Assembly: GCF_000426745.1 (NCBI RefSeq)
Contig: NZ_AUFY01000011.1
Location: 1 to 64,000 of the forward strand
From: Veillonella montpellierensis DSM 17217
GTDB taxonomy: Bacteria > Bacillota > Negativicutes > Veillonellales > Veillonellaceae
Direction of reading: 5' to 3'
DNA: 64,000 nt
The notes beneath the pieces are model-generated. The model was not told the DNA's origin. It did no database searches and saw nothing but the letters and a program-made list of their open reading frames with translations. Made by a program: the position numbers and the translations under genes. Shown piece after piece: positions 44,793 through 54,214 of this stretch. Numbering within the stretch: the stretch's first letter is position 1; the number at the start of each line of letters is the position of its first letter.

Positions 44793-45413
44793 ATGAAAGA
44801 AAGTTTTTTATTTGCCTTTCTGCATCGCATGAAATATATTCAGCGATGGGGGTTAATGCGTAATACGGAAATAGAAAATATAAAGGAACATAGTTTAGAT
44901 GTAGCTTTTATAGCACATAATCTGGCATGTATTAGCAACCATTATTATGGCGGACACATTGATGCGAATGAAGTAGCAGTTAAGGCTATGTTTCATGATG
45001 CTAGTGAAGTATTTACAGGCGATATGCCTACGCCGATTAAATATTTTAATGCTACATTGCGACAATTATACGGAGATATTGAAAAAGCGGCACAACATAA
45101 ATTATTAGAGACCTTACCAGAACCCTTACAACCAGATTATGAACCGTTAATTTGTGAAGATGCAACATCAGCTACTGGTCGATTTGTAAAAGCCGCAGAT
45201 ATTTTGGCAGCCTATATGAAATGTGTGCGCGAAGTACATGCTGGCAATGATGAATTTCAAGAAGCACATGATAGTATTTTGGCAAAACTACGAGCCTTAG
45301 ATATGCCAGAAGTAGATTTATTTTTACAGTTATATAGTAAGCCATTAAGCTATTCCTTAGATAAACTTCATTACTATCATATAGATAGTGCTAAGGCAAA
45401 AGAAGACACCTAG
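44793..45413 (+). CDS. HD-domain 5'-deoxynucleotidase (YfbR-like)
   Basis: 206 residues. HD-superfamily metal site: EHSLDVAFIAHNLA near 35, MFHDASEVFTGDMPTPIKY near 70, and the distal Asp in FVKAADILAAYMKC near 130. E. coli YfbR dephosphorylates deoxynucleoside 5'-monophosphates. ATG 44793 is preferred to GTG 44787; the ribosome binding site is weak. It is convergent with queG, whose end lies eight bases away. Confidence 0.88.
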   Translation: MKESFLFAFLHRMKYIQRWGLMRNTEIENIKEHSLDVAFIAHNLACISNHYYGGHIDANEVAVKAMFHDASEVFTGDMPTPIKYFNATLRQLYGDIEKAAQHKLLETLPEPLQPDYEPLICEDATSATGRFVKAADILAAYMKCVREVHAGNDEFQEAHDSILAKLRALDMPEVDLFLQLYSKPLSYSLDKLHYYHIDSAKAKEDT

Positions 45414-45421
45414 TGGCTATA

Positions 45422-46315
45422 CTAGGTAGAATCTTTTTTAGATTTAATATACGCTTCGTTGCGTAGGAGAATTTTTTTCCCACGCCATGAAAAAGCGCGA
45501 TGCCCATACCGCTCTTTGAATTGTTTATTAGTCATATTGGCTAGTTCTTCGGTTGATACCTGTGGCTCTATATGACGAAATTCGGCAAACGGAGTGATAG
45601 GAAGATGCGCGTTATGAGGACATACTTCTTGACAAATATCACAACCGAATAGGAGCGGTGTTTTTCCAATAATCTGTTGTTCCGCTTCAGATAAATCTCC
45701 CTTTTTCTGTGTTAAATAGCTTTTACAAGTGTGATAATGAAAATGATCGGCTTGGAGGGCTTGACCTGGACAAGCTTGTAAACAACGGTTACAGCCTAAA
45801 CAAGTAGCATGTAATGGCCTATCCGGTTCAAAGGGAATAGATGTTAAGATCGTTCCGATAACCACATAGGATCCTAATGAAGGATGAATAAAACAGTGGT
45901 TTTTTCCGTAAAATCCGAGACCTGCTAAATAAGCCATGTAGCGATCAGCTAAGGGGGATGTATCACAATGGATTTCAAATTCTGCAGATGGCTCCTCTTG
46001 CTGCAAATAGGATATAATTTGAGAAAGATAGTGAGGTACTACTAGATGGTAATCTGTGGCCCATGTATAACGCGCTATATTGGATGGCTTGTTTGTAGGT
46101 ACATAATAAGGAAATAAGCATACAATGGCACAACGAGGATTCACAAGTGTGGTATTTCCTTGTAAGCGTGCCTGTAATTCACTGGCAGTAAAGGGACAAG
46201 GATCTTGTTCGAAGAGAATGCGACGTGCTTCTTCCATAGGAAGTGGCCAAGGAGCGATTCCTACAGCGTGAATATGTAATTGTTGGCAATAGTCTATCAA
46301 TTTTAATTTGTTCAT
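45422..46315 (-). CDS. queG: Epoxyqueuosine reductase
   Basis: 297 residues, somewhat short for the family because the C-terminal HEAT-like domain is lacking. Catalyses the last step of queuosine synthesis in tRNA using cobalamin and two 4Fe-4S clusters. The cluster motifs are CLGCNRCLQACPGQA (about 171) and CDICQEVCPHN (about 225). CDTSPLADRYMAYLAGLGFYGKN-type sequence near 115 holds the catalytic Asp. Divergent from the molybdenum hydroxylase operon, with only 33 bases between start codons, including TATAAT at 46316. Cobalamin dependence may link it to cbiZ nearby. Confidence 0.92.
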   Translation of the reverse strand: MNKLKLIDYCQQLHIHAVGIAPWPLPMEEARRILFEQDPCPFTASELQARLQGNTTLVNPRCAIVCLFPYYVPTNKPSNIARYTWATDYHLVVPHYLSQIISYLQQEEPSAEFEIHCDTSPLADRYMAYLAGLGFYGKNHCFIHPSLGSYVVIGTILTSIPFEPDRPLHATCLGCNRCLQACPGQALQADHFHYHTCKSYLTQKKGDLSEAEQQIIGKTPLLFGCDICQEVCPHNAHLPITPFAEFRHIEPQVSTEELANMTNKQFKERYGHRAFSWRGKKILLRNEAYIKSKKDST

Positions 46316-46348
46316 TATAATAGTATTATAACATTGAGAGAGGTATAT

Positions 46349-47149
46349 ATGTTAGCTTTTGTAAAAGTTTTACAACCTAAAACACTAGAGGAAGCATATC
46401 AATTATTTATAAAACATAAGACAGCCCCTTTATTAGCAGGCGGCTGTTGGTTACGATTGGGAAAACGACGATGGCCACTAGTGATTGACATGAGTCAATT
46501 GGGACTTGATTATATACGACTCGATGAAAAAGAACGTGAAATTTGCATTGGTGCCATGGCTACACAAGGTGACGTGGAACGGGATACATTATTACAGTCT
46601 GTAGCCCACGGTTTATTACCCCAAGCAGTACATGAAATTTTAGGAGTGCAGTTTAGAAATATGGCTACTATGGGTGGGTCTGTAGCAAGTCGATTCGGAT
46701 TTTCCGATATAATTCCTCTCTTATTAGCCTTGCGGGCCGATGTGGTCTTATATCATGGGGGGCGTATGTCCTTAGAATCATATATGACGTGGAAAGAACG
46801 AGATATTCTTGTAGAAATCCGTATTTTTTGTGATCCTCCAGCTGTAGCTATTGATACTCTGCGTAATTCTCGCGGTGATTTCCCTTATTTAACGGGGGCG
46901 ATTCGTTACGATACAGAAGGCTATGCCCTATATATTGGTGCACGACCTGGTGCACCCGTTAAGGCGGTAGAAGCCAGTAATCTATTAAACAATATAGGGC
47001 CTCAGGTGGTCTGTAAAGCAGGTGAAGTAGCAGCGAACGAGTTGACATATCAGAGCAATTCTCATGCATCATCAGCGTATCGGCAAGCCATGGTGGTAGG
47101 CATGGTTCGTCGATTAGTATCGGAGGTAGACAAATGGAAGTCGTGTTAA
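46349..47149 (+). CDS. Molybdenum hydroxylase, FAD-binding subunit
   Basis: 266 residues of the CO/xanthine dehydrogenase FAD-binding family, close in size to E. coli YgfM. PLLAGGCWLRLG (about 31) stands for the usual AGGTDL dinucleotide loop; ATMGGSVASRFGFSDIIPLLLAL (about 110) is the second FAD-binding block. It would pass electrons from the FeS subunit to an acceptor. ATG 46349 follows GAGAGAGG. The gene overlaps the FeS subunit gene by 16 bases. Confidence 0.87.
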   Translation: MLAFVKVLQPKTLEEAYQLFIKHKTAPLLAGGCWLRLGKRRWPLVIDMSQLGLDYIRLDEKEREICIGAMATQGDVERDTLLQSVAHGLLPQAVHEILGVQFRNMATMGGSVASRFGFSDIIPLLLALRADVVLYHGGRMSLESYMTWKERDILVEIRIFCDPPAVAIDTLRNSRGDFPYLTGAIRYDTEGYALYIGARPGAPVKAVEASNLLNNIGPQVVCKAGEVAANELTYQSNSHASSAYRQAMVVGMVRRLVSEVDKWKSC

Positions 47150-47589
47150 CAGTAAATGGCAAACAACATCATATATCGATTGAAACAGATGAAATGCTAT
47201 TGACCACATTACGTAAATTAGGCTATTTCAGCGTTCGTTGTGGTTGTGATACTACGAATTGTGGCTTGTGTACCATTTGGATAGACGGAAAAACCGTATT
47301 ATCTTGTGCATACCCTACTTTTAGAGCCACCAATCATGAGATTACGACCTTAGAAGGGTTAGAAGTAGAGGCCAGCAAGTTGGCAGCTTGCTTAGCCTCT
47401 GAAGGAGCAGATCAATGCGGATATTGTACGACGGGCATGATGATGAGTGCACTTATGTTAAAGGCACATGCTGAACATCCTACCGATGAGGAAATTAAAG
47501 AATATCTCATTGGTAATTTATGCCGTTGTACAGGGTATGAATCACAATTGCGAGGTATAAAAAAATATTTAGAGGGGGATTTAGAATGA
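47134..47589 (+). CDS. Molybdenum hydroxylase, 2Fe-2S subunit
   Basis: 151 residues. An N-terminal ferredoxin-type 2Fe-2S domain (CGCDTTNCGLC, about 37-47, and a later Cys at CAYP) is followed by the all-helical second 2Fe-2S domain (CGYCTTGM about 95 and LCRCTGY about 131). It carries electrons from the molybdenum site to FAD. Overlaps both neighbours: 16 bases with the FAD gene, ATGA with the Mo-subunit gene. Confidence 0.95.
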   Translation: MEVVLTVNGKQHHISIETDEMLLTTLRKLGYFSVRCGCDTTNCGLCTIWIDGKTVLSCAYPTFRATNHEITTLEGLEVEASKLAACLASEGADQCGYCTTGMMMSALMLKAHAEHPTDEEIKEYLIGNLCRCTGYESQLRGIKKYLEGDLE

Positions 47590-49880
47590 AACATATTGGA
47601 AAGTCCTATGATAAAGTAGATGCCCATGCTATTTTATCAGGAAAGCCAGCGTATACAGCTGATTTCATTCCGCCCAATGCACTTATCATAAAAGTGTTGC
47701 GTAGCCCCTATGCAATGGCAAAAATTATAGATATTGATACAACCCTAGCCATGAAAATACCTGGTGTAGAAGCGATTTTTACCTATAAAGATGTGCCATC
47801 GCATCGGTTTACCTTGGCAGGACAAACCTATCCAGAACCTTCTGCTTATGACGCTCTTATTTTAGAGCAAACGGTACGCTATGTAGGGGATGAAGTGGCT
47901 TTGATTGTAGCCGTTGATGAAATAGCAGCTATGAAAGCAATGCCACTTATTAAAGTAAAATATCAAGTTCTTCCTCCAGTTCTTGATATGCATACGGCGA
48001 TTGATCATGAAACAGTCATTCACGATGAAGATGACTATTTTGTCAACTTTCCTGTAGGAGAAAATCCGAAAAGAAATATTGCTTGTTCCTATAATCACAC
48101 GGTGGGGGATATAGAGAAAACCTTAAAAGAATGTGATTACATAGTAGAAGGCACCTATTCGAATCAAGCTACGTTACAGTCTGCGATGGAAACCTTTCGA
48201 AGTTTTTGCACCATCGATCATTTGGGACGACTATGCATTACGAGTTCTACGCAAATCGTGTTCCATGTACGGCGACACATTGCCAGAGCGCTAGGGATCC
48301 CAGCCTCGAAAATCAGAGTCATTAAGCCACGCATTGGTGGCGGATTTGGGTCTAAGCAGACAGCGGCTACAGAGATTATGAATGCCTTTGTTACGTGGAA
48401 ACTACAAAAACCATCGGTAATTATCTACAGTCGTGAGGAAGCTAATACTTGCACTACCAGCCGTCATGCTAGGGACTGGACAATTCGATTGGGTGCCACA
48501 AAGGATGGTATTATCAAAGTCATTGATATGCATGCCATTACCGACGCAGGGGCTCATGCGACGCACGCCTATACGACTACGACTGCAGGAGAACATAAAT
48601 CGGTTCCCTTGTACAATAAGGTTGTGGCTGGACATTATGGGTCTGACTGTGTGTACACCAATCACACACCAGGTGGCGCATTTCGTGGCTATGGCGCGAC
48701 AGAAGCATTATGGCCCCTAGAGTCCGCCGTTAGTTTGTTAGCACATCGTATGGGTGTTGATGAAGCGGATTTACGAAAGAAAAATTTAATTCATGCAGGA
48801 GAAACCAGCATTTTCTATGAACCTGGTGAAATTATGACATCTGGATTATTTGAGGGAGCCTTGGAAAAAGCACGCACCATGGCACGGTGGGATGAACGAC
48901 CACATAGCTGGCAAATTGATGAACGTTATCGCGGTGGACTAGGAATGGCACTAGCTTTGCAAGGATCGGGCGTGGCGAATATTGATACAGCCTCTGTGGA
49001 AATTCGCGTCGGTGATGATGGCTATTATACTTTATACACGGGGTCTTCTGATATGGGAATGGGATCCAATACTGTATTGCGCCAAATTGCCTGCGAAGTG
49101 TTAGGCTGTCCTGTAGAATATATGAATGTGATTGAATCGGATACAGATGTAGTTCCCTTTGATCCTGGCTCGTATGCATCGAGCACAACCTATGTAACGG
49201 GTACGGCCGCCCATATGGCAGCTACAGAATTGCGAGAAAAAATTATACAAGCCTTTGCTAACTACTTTCATACCTCGGTAGATCAAGTTGAATTTGATGG
49301 TGTGAAAGCTAGCACTAGCGATGGTACAGAGGAGTTATCATTAAAGGACTTAGCCCCTACATTGCTAGTAGGTACACAGTGTCAACAATTGATGGCCACT
49401 GCTTCCTGGGGGAGTTCTATATCGCCACCACCGTTTATGGTTGGTATAGCAGAAGTTAAAGTTGATACCTATACAGGTAAAGTTATTCTTACTAATTTTT
49501 ATGCCGTCGTTGATTGTGGAACGATTATTAATCCTAATTTAGTTAGAGTACAAGCTGAAGGTGGTATTGTACAAGGCATTGGGATGGCTTTATATGAAGA
49601 TGTTCGTTATAGTAAAAATGGTCGCAAGGAAACGGCGGGATTTATGACCTATAAATTGCCAACGCGTCAAGATATTGGTGATATTCATGTAGGATTTGTT
49701 GAATCTTATGAACCAAGTTCGCCAGTAGGGGTTAAATCAATCGGGGAAGTAGTGATTAATACGTCGGCACCAGCAATTCATAATGCCATTTATAATGCGG
49801 TAGGTGCTGATGTTACCACATTGCCTATGACACCAGAAAAAGTGTATATGGCGATGAATGAAGAATATAAGGCAATGTAA
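47586..49880 (+). CDS. Molybdenum hydroxylase, molybdopterin-binding subunit
   Basis: 764 residues, xanthine dehydrogenase family large subunit. GGGFGSKQTA (about 256) and PGGAFRGYGATEALWP (about 359) contact the molybdopterin. SIGEVVINTSAPAIHN near 718 carries the catalytic Glu next to molybdenum. Together with YqeB, YqeC and a MocA-like protein downstream, this fits the selenium-dependent molybdenum hydroxylases, in which Se is a labile ligand of Mo rather than selenocysteine. Likely substrates are purines such as xanthine; a nicotinate- or other heterocycle-specific enzyme is possible. Confidence 0.92.
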   Translation: MKHIGKSYDKVDAHAILSGKPAYTADFIPPNALIIKVLRSPYAMAKIIDIDTTLAMKIPGVEAIFTYKDVPSHRFTLAGQTYPEPSAYDALILEQTVRYVGDEVALIVAVDEIAAMKAMPLIKVKYQVLPPVLDMHTAIDHETVIHDEDDYFVNFPVGENPKRNIACSYNHTVGDIEKTLKECDYIVEGTYSNQATLQSAMETFRSFCTIDHLGRLCITSSTQIVFHVRRHIARALGIPASKIRVIKPRIGGGFGSKQTAATEIMNAFVTWKLQKPSVIIYSREEANTCTTSRHARDWTIRLGATKDGIIKVIDMHAITDAGAHATHAYTTTTAGEHKSVPLYNKVVAGHYGSDCVYTNHTPGGAFRGYGATEALWPLESAVSLLAHRMGVDEADLRKKNLIHAGETSIFYEPGEIMTSGLFEGALEKARTMARWDERPHSWQIDERYRGGLGMALALQGSGVANIDTASVEIRVGDDGYYTLYTGSSDMGMGSNTVLRQIACEVLGCPVEYMNVIESDTDVVPFDPGSYASSTTYVTGTAAHMAATELREKIIQAFANYFHTSVDQVEFDGVKASTSDGTEELSLKDLAPTLLVGTQCQQLMATASWGSSISPPPFMVGIAEVKVDTYTGKVILTNFYAVVDCGTIINPNLVRVQAEGGIVQGIGMALYEDVRYSKNGRKETAGFMTYKLPTRQDIGDIHVGFVESYEPSSPVGVKSIGEVVINTSAPAIHNAIYNAVGADVTTLPMTPEKVYMAMNEEYKAM

Positions 49881-49907
49881 TGCTATCATAGCCATGAGGG
49901 ATAGATA

Positions 49908-50663
49908 ATGACAAGACACATCGTACTATGGAAACAATTGATGATTCCAGGCATTACCGCCTTAGTAGGAGCAGGAGGTAAAACAACAGTACTATCTAAA
50001 CTCCTTTTTTATGGCCAGCTCATAGGAAAAGAGACAATGGTAAGTAGTACCACTAAAATGTATGAATCACAAATTGCCACATGGAATCCCTATTATGGTG
50101 ACAATCTGGCAGAGGCAGAAACATACTGCACTAGCGCTATGGCTCGTAAAGGGTATGCCGCTTGGTTTCATTCTGTTACTAATACAAAAGCAATAGGTCT
50201 TAGAGGAGAATACATTGATAGCATTCATAGGAAACATCCTCAATGGCACATAGTGGTGGAAGCAGACGGAGCCAAAGAAAAATGGCTGACCGCTCACAGA
50301 AGGACAGAACCGATGATTCCTACTATGACAAGACGAACGATAGGGGTGGTGAATTTACAAATTCTAAATCAAACACTTACTCCGCTCTATATACATAATC
50401 TACCGCTGTTGCTACAACTTTTAGATGTACCGGTTGGCACTGCGATGACACCCGATTTGTTAGCACGTTTCGTAGGCCATGCACATGGATTATTTCAATA
50501 TGCCAAAGGTGAATATATTCTGTTTTGTACGGGTGCCGATACGGTTGATAAAGAGAAAATTCAAAAATTTATCGCCTTGCTACCTACTACGATTACTATG
50601 ATTGTGTTGGCCAAGGGATATGAAGAGAATTGTCAGATTGATAAGGTGATACAATGGCATTAG
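49908..50663 (+). CDS. yqeC: Selenium-dependent hydroxylase accessory protein YqeC
   Basis: 251 residues. P-loop at the N-terminus (ALVGAGGKTTVL, about 18) and VVEADGAKEKW near 112 are the hallmarks of the YqeC family. The family co-occurs with selD and YqeB in genomes with selenium-dependent molybdenum hydroxylases and is thought to help insert or mature the Se-modified cofactor; its biochemistry is unproven. It starts 27 bases after the Mo-subunit gene and overlaps the next gene by 10 bases. Confidence 0.88.
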   Translation: MTRHIVLWKQLMIPGITALVGAGGKTTVLSKLLFYGQLIGKETMVSSTTKMYESQIATWNPYYGDNLAEAETYCTSAMARKGYAAWFHSVTNTKAIGLRGEYIDSIHRKHPQWHIVVEADGAKEKWLTAHRRTEPMIPTMTRRTIGVVNLQILNQTLTPLYIHNLPLLLQLLDVPVGTAMTPDLLARFVGHAHGLFQYAKGEYILFCTGADTVDKEKIQKFIALLPTTITMIVLAKGYEENCQIDKVIQWH

Positions 50664-51292
50664 GAATTATTATATTGGCTGCTGGTGATTCGAAACGAAT
50701 GGGGACTTGCAAAGCCTTGTTACCTTGGAAATCTAAGACGATACTTGACCATATATGTGTTGCCTTATCAGGTGATGGTGATTACGACGTAGTTCGCTTA
50801 GCAGTTGTTAATGGAAGAGAGAAAAAATTGACATCCATTGTAGAAGAGTATGGGTTTTCTACTGTCATAAATGATCAACCAGAATGGGGACAAGGCTATT
50901 CAATTCAATTAGCCATGCGAGCAGTAGATGAAATAGAAGCACAAGAAAATAAGCGTATAGATGGCGTTTTATTCTCCGTCTGTGATCAGCCCCTGTTGTC
51001 GACTATGGTAGTAGAAAGCATAATAGAAACTTTTTATGATGTACGTAGCAAAAATCCTAGGGCTATTGTTATTCCTCAATATAGAAATGTTTTTGCCGCA
51101 GCGAATCCCGTTGTATTTAGCCCTTATTGGTTTTCACGATTACGTCAGCTATCAGGTGATGTAGGGGGCCGTTCAATTATCTATGGTGAAGGGAAAACAT
51201 CGTGCGTATATGTGCCCATTCATCGTGATGAAGGCATAGATGTAGATACGATGGAAGAATACCAATTACTATATGATACATACCATAGATAA
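50654..51292 (+). CDS. mocA: MocA-like molybdenum cofactor nucleotidyltransferase
   Basis: 212 residues, MobA-like NTP transferase fold. GIIILAAGDSKRMGTCKALLPW is the nucleotide-binding start, shown here only in part as motif LAAGDSKRMG; SVCDQPLL (about 112) holds the metal-binding Asp. E. coli MocA attaches CMP to molybdopterin for the xanthine dehydrogenase family, which suits this operon. Overlaps yqeC; a 146-base gap follows before yqeB. Confidence 0.87.
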   Translation: MALGIIILAAGDSKRMGTCKALLPWKSKTILDHICVALSGDGDYDVVRLAVVNGREKKLTSIVEEYGFSTVINDQPEWGQGYSIQLAMRAVDEIEAQENKRIDGVLFSVCDQPLLSTMVVESIIETFYDVRSKNPRAIVIPQYRNVFAAANPVVFSPYWFSRLRQLSGDVGGRSIIYGEGKTSCVYVPIHRDEGIDVDTMEEYQLLYDTYHR

Positions 51293-51438
51293 GAGTCAAC
51301 GAAAGAGACATGAGTAATAATTGTATTCCTATATGACACATAGTATAGATACGTATAGCTATGAATCATCTAACATGATAGTTAGATACAATATATGTTA
51401 GTATAGTACTAGATAGGATTGTATAAAGAGAGGCAACA

Positions 51439-52242
51439 ATGAAATCATTAGTATTAGTTCGTGGCGGTGGAGATATTGCATCGGGGATCATTTATCGATT
51501 AGTGCGTTCAGGGTATCGAGTAGTGGTGAATGAAATTGCCATACCTACAATGATTCGACGAGAAGTTTGTTATGGTACGGCGGTGCATAAAGGCGTAGTC
51601 ACGTTGGAACGACTTACCGCAGAATGTGTACCCTTGACAAGGGTACAAGAAATTTTATTACGTGGACATATTCCAGTAGTCATCGAGCCGTATAGGGATC
51701 TATTAGATATATTAGAGCCACGAATTGTGGTTGATGCTATTATGGCAAAAAAAAATTTAGGGACCCGTGCAGATGATGCATCCTTAGTAGTCGGTGTAGG
51801 CCCTGGATTTATAGCGGGTGAAAGTGTTGATGTAGTTGTAGAAACTATGCGAGGACATACATTGGGGCGTTGTATTTACGAAGGCAGTGCCATTCTTAAT
51901 ACGGGAGTACCTGGTAATATAGGGGGATATACACATGAACGGGTTATGCATTCACCATGTGTAGGTCTATTTACGGCCAAACGACATATTGGGGAAACTG
52001 TAAAAAAAGGTGATACGCTTGGCTATGTAGACGATACACCTATTACAGCCAAAATTACAGGTATACTAAGAGGTATTTTAACGAGTGGATTGATGGTTAC
52101 AAAACATTGTAAGTTGGCCGATATCGATCCTCGTTGTGAAGAGTTTCATTGTTATACAATTTCAGATAAAGCGTTAGCTGTTGGTGGTGGTGTTGTAGAA
52201 GCTGTGGAATCATGGTATTGCACAAAAGGAAGAAACCTATGA
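51439..52242 (+). CDS. yqeB: Selenium-dependent molybdenum cofactor protein YqeB
   Basis: 267 residues of the YqeB (EF2563-type) family. VLVRGGGDIASGI at the N-terminus is the signature nucleotide-binding loop; VGVGPGFIAGESVD near 115 and NTGVPGNIGG near 155 are also conserved. The family is a genomic marker for selenium-dependent molybdenum hydroxylases. Ends in an ATGA overlap with the XdhC-like gene, so the two are translationally coupled. Confidence 0.9.
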   Translation: MKSLVLVRGGGDIASGIIYRLVRSGYRVVVNEIAIPTMIRREVCYGTAVHKGVVTLERLTAECVPLTRVQEILLRGHIPVVIEPYRDLLDILEPRIVVDAIMAKKNLGTRADDASLVVGVGPGFIAGESVDVVVETMRGHTLGRCIYEGSAILNTGVPGNIGGYTHERVMHSPCVGLFTAKRHIGETVKKGDTLGYVDDTPITAKITGILRGILTSGLMVTKHCKLADIDPRCEEFHCYTISDKALAVGGGVVEAVESWYCTKGRNL

Positions 52243-52955
52243 AAACAATTTATGATGCAATGAAAAGACAATTACAATCTCGAGAAGATACGTTCCTCGT
52301 GACGGCCTTGACAGGCACACGCAAAGGGGATCGTGTTATTTATGAAAAATCGGGTGTTACTATTTATGGAGAACCTTTCGTAGGATTCTCATTAGGCGAT
52401 GCTAAGGTGAATGAGTTGATAGTAGCTGATCACGTTGAATATTTTGTGCAAGCTATCGAGCGTGATCCAGAGGTGCTTGTGATGGGAGCAGGACATGTGA
52501 GTCGCGCTATTTCTGATATATTGTTATTTGTCGGTTGTGCAGTAACTGTTGTAGATGATAGACTTGATTACTTGCGACCAGAATTTTTCGATGCTGCTGT
52601 GCATCGTGTCCATTGTGATATGACATGCTTAGAAGAATCCTTAGTGTTATCTAAGTATACCGGATTTATCATTGTTACGCGGGCACATGAATATGATACG
52701 ATTTGTCTTAATCAGTTGCGGACGCAATTGCCTACATATATGGGCGTTATGGGTAGTCGAAAACGGATTCATTATGCCTTTGAACAATTGAGACATGAAG
52801 GATGGACCGAAGAAGAGTTAGCACAGATATATGCACCGATTGGGCTTGATATTGGGGCACAAACACCAGAAGAAATTGCTCTGTCAATTGTCAGTGAATA
52901 TTTAGCGGTTACACGCAATAAACGAGGAGGTACGTTACGTAGCCCCGCAGTATAA
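52239..52955 (+). CDS. XdhC-family cofactor insertion protein, Rossmann-domain part
   Basis: 238 residues from the ATG in the ATGA overlap, with AAGGAAG before it. The C-terminal two-thirds is the XdhC Rossmann domain (EVLVMGAGHVSRAI near 86, VVDDRLDYLRPEF near 109, ITRAHEYD-like VTRAHEYD, YMGVMGSRKR near 170). The N-terminal third is a shortened or divergent XdhC_CoxI-type stretch. XdhC proteins bind Mo cofactor, promote its sulfuration and hand it to the apoenzyme. The next gene encodes the other XdhC domain. Confidence 0.87.
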   Translation: MKTIYDAMKRQLQSREDTFLVTALTGTRKGDRVIYEKSGVTIYGEPFVGFSLGDAKVNELIVADHVEYFVQAIERDPEVLVMGAGHVSRAISDILLFVGCAVTVVDDRLDYLRPEFFDAAVHRVHCDMTCLEESLVLSKYTGFIIVTRAHEYDTICLNQLRTQLPTYMGVMGSRKRIHYAFEQLRHEGWTEEELAQIYAPIGLDIGAQTPEEIALSIVSEYLAVTRNKRGGTLRSPAV

Positions 52956-52985
52956 CTAAATGGTTAATAGGAGGCGTAACAGAAT

Positions 52986-53300
52986 ATGATACGAGAGATG
53001 ATTGAATATTTGGGGGAGCGACCACATGATACACTAGCGGTAGCAACTATTGTATGGACCCAAGGATCAACACCACGAAAAGCTGGTGTTAGCATGGTAG
53101 TGCATCCTAATGGTACTACCTTTGGCACTATCGGTGGTGGTCGTGCAGAATATGAAATTCGTGCTACTGCGTTAGATGTGTTGCAACACCGAGAAACATG
53201 TAGACGAATTCGGGTGTCCTTAGATGACGATGAAGCGGTTAAAGAAGGCATGGTGTGTGGCGGTACAATGGATGTATGGATTTCAGCACAATATGAGTAG
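52986..53300 (+). CDS. Stand-alone XdhC/CoxI N-terminal domain
   Basis: 104 residues. QGSTPRKAGVSMVV (about 26), GTIGGGRAEYEI (about 46) and the cysteine in GMVCGGTMDVW (about 88) are the conserved blocks of the XdhC_CoxI N-terminal domain. With the gene before it, this makes a split XdhC whose halves stand in the opposite order to the usual fused protein. AGGAGG at 52970 supports the start. Last gene of the hydroxylase locus. Confidence 0.85.
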   Translation: MIREMIEYLGERPHDTLAVATIVWTQGSTPRKAGVSMVVHPNGTTFGTIGGGRAEYEIRATALDVLQHRETCRRIRVSLDDDEAVKEGMVCGGTMDVWISAQYE

Positions 53301-53304
53301 AGAT

Positions 53305-53333
53305 TTTACAGGCCTAGTAAAATAAGGTAAAAT
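53305..53333 (+). promoter_or_regulatory. Promoter of cdaA
   Basis: TTTACA (53305-53310), 17-base spacer, TAAAAT (53328-53333), just after the XdhC-like gene and 63 bases before the cdaA start. Confidence 0.7.
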
Positions 53334-53395
53334 GAAACAGTACATGGTAATATAGTATGTATATTCCTTGATTCAATATGATAAGGAGTACATTT

Positions 53396-54214
53396 ATGGG
53401 AATTCACTTTCAAACATTGTTAGAAACATTTCGCCTCATGGATGTCGTTGACATTCTAGTGGTGGCGATGTTCCTTTATTTTTTATATAAATTATTAAAA
53501 GATACACGGGCCGTATCCTTGGTGAAAGGCTTATTTATACTTGGCGTTGCTAACGTTCTTGCCCATATGCTCGATCTATATGTGGTGAGTTGGCTCTTAC
53601 AACAAGGTATGACAGTTATTTTGTTTGCCTTGCCAGTCGTCTTTCAACCAGAACTGCGACGTGCGTTAGAACAGCTAGGACGTGGCCGTATTTTTGCCAA
53701 AGCCCAAGATGTAAGCGAAGCAGAAATGGATGCGGCTATTTCTGAAGTTATGGCAGCGGCGCGCGTCATGTCGCGCGATCATACAGGGGCATTGATGGTA
53801 TTTGAACGAGAAGTTGGCTTAGGCGATTATATTGATACAGGCGTAGCATTAGATGCCAAGCTTTCAAGAGAACTACTAAAAAATATATTTGTTCCTAGTA
53901 CACCGTTACATGATGGGGCCGTGATTATTAAAAATGGACGCATTATGGCTGCTGGTTGCCTATTACCGTTGACAGAAGATCGATCACTTAGTACAGAACT
54001 AGGCACAAGACATCGAGCCGCTATTGGCGTAACTGAACAGACGGATGCAGTAGTAGTGGTAGTCAGTGAAGAAACTGGTAAAATTTCTTATACCTATGGT
54101 GGACATATTTATCGCCATTTACCAGAAGAACAAATTAGAGAGGCCCTTCATACATTTATGGAACGCCCACGTCAAACAATGACAGGTATATGGAAATGGG
54201 GGGCACGCAAATGA
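53396..54214 (+). CDS. cdaA: Diadenylate cyclase CdaA
   Basis: 272 residues from ATG 53396 (AAGGAG eight bases upstream; ATG 53378 has no site). Three membrane helices in the first 80 residues, then the DAC domain with PLHDGAVII (DGA, about 172) and GTRHRAAIG (RHR, about 203). Makes c-di-AMP, which controls potassium and osmolyte uptake and cell-wall balance. Overlaps cdaR by ATGA. Confidence 0.95.
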   Translation: MGIHFQTLLETFRLMDVVDILVVAMFLYFLYKLLKDTRAVSLVKGLFILGVANVLAHMLDLYVVSWLLQQGMTVILFALPVVFQPELRRALEQLGRGRIFAKAQDVSEAEMDAAISEVMAAARVMSRDHTGALMVFEREVGLGDYIDTGVALDAKLSRELLKNIFVPSTPLHDGAVIIKNGRIMAAGCLLPLTEDRSLSTELGTRHRAAIGVTEQTDAVVVVVSEETGKISYTYGGHIYRHLPEEQIREALHTFMERPRQTMTGIWKWGARK

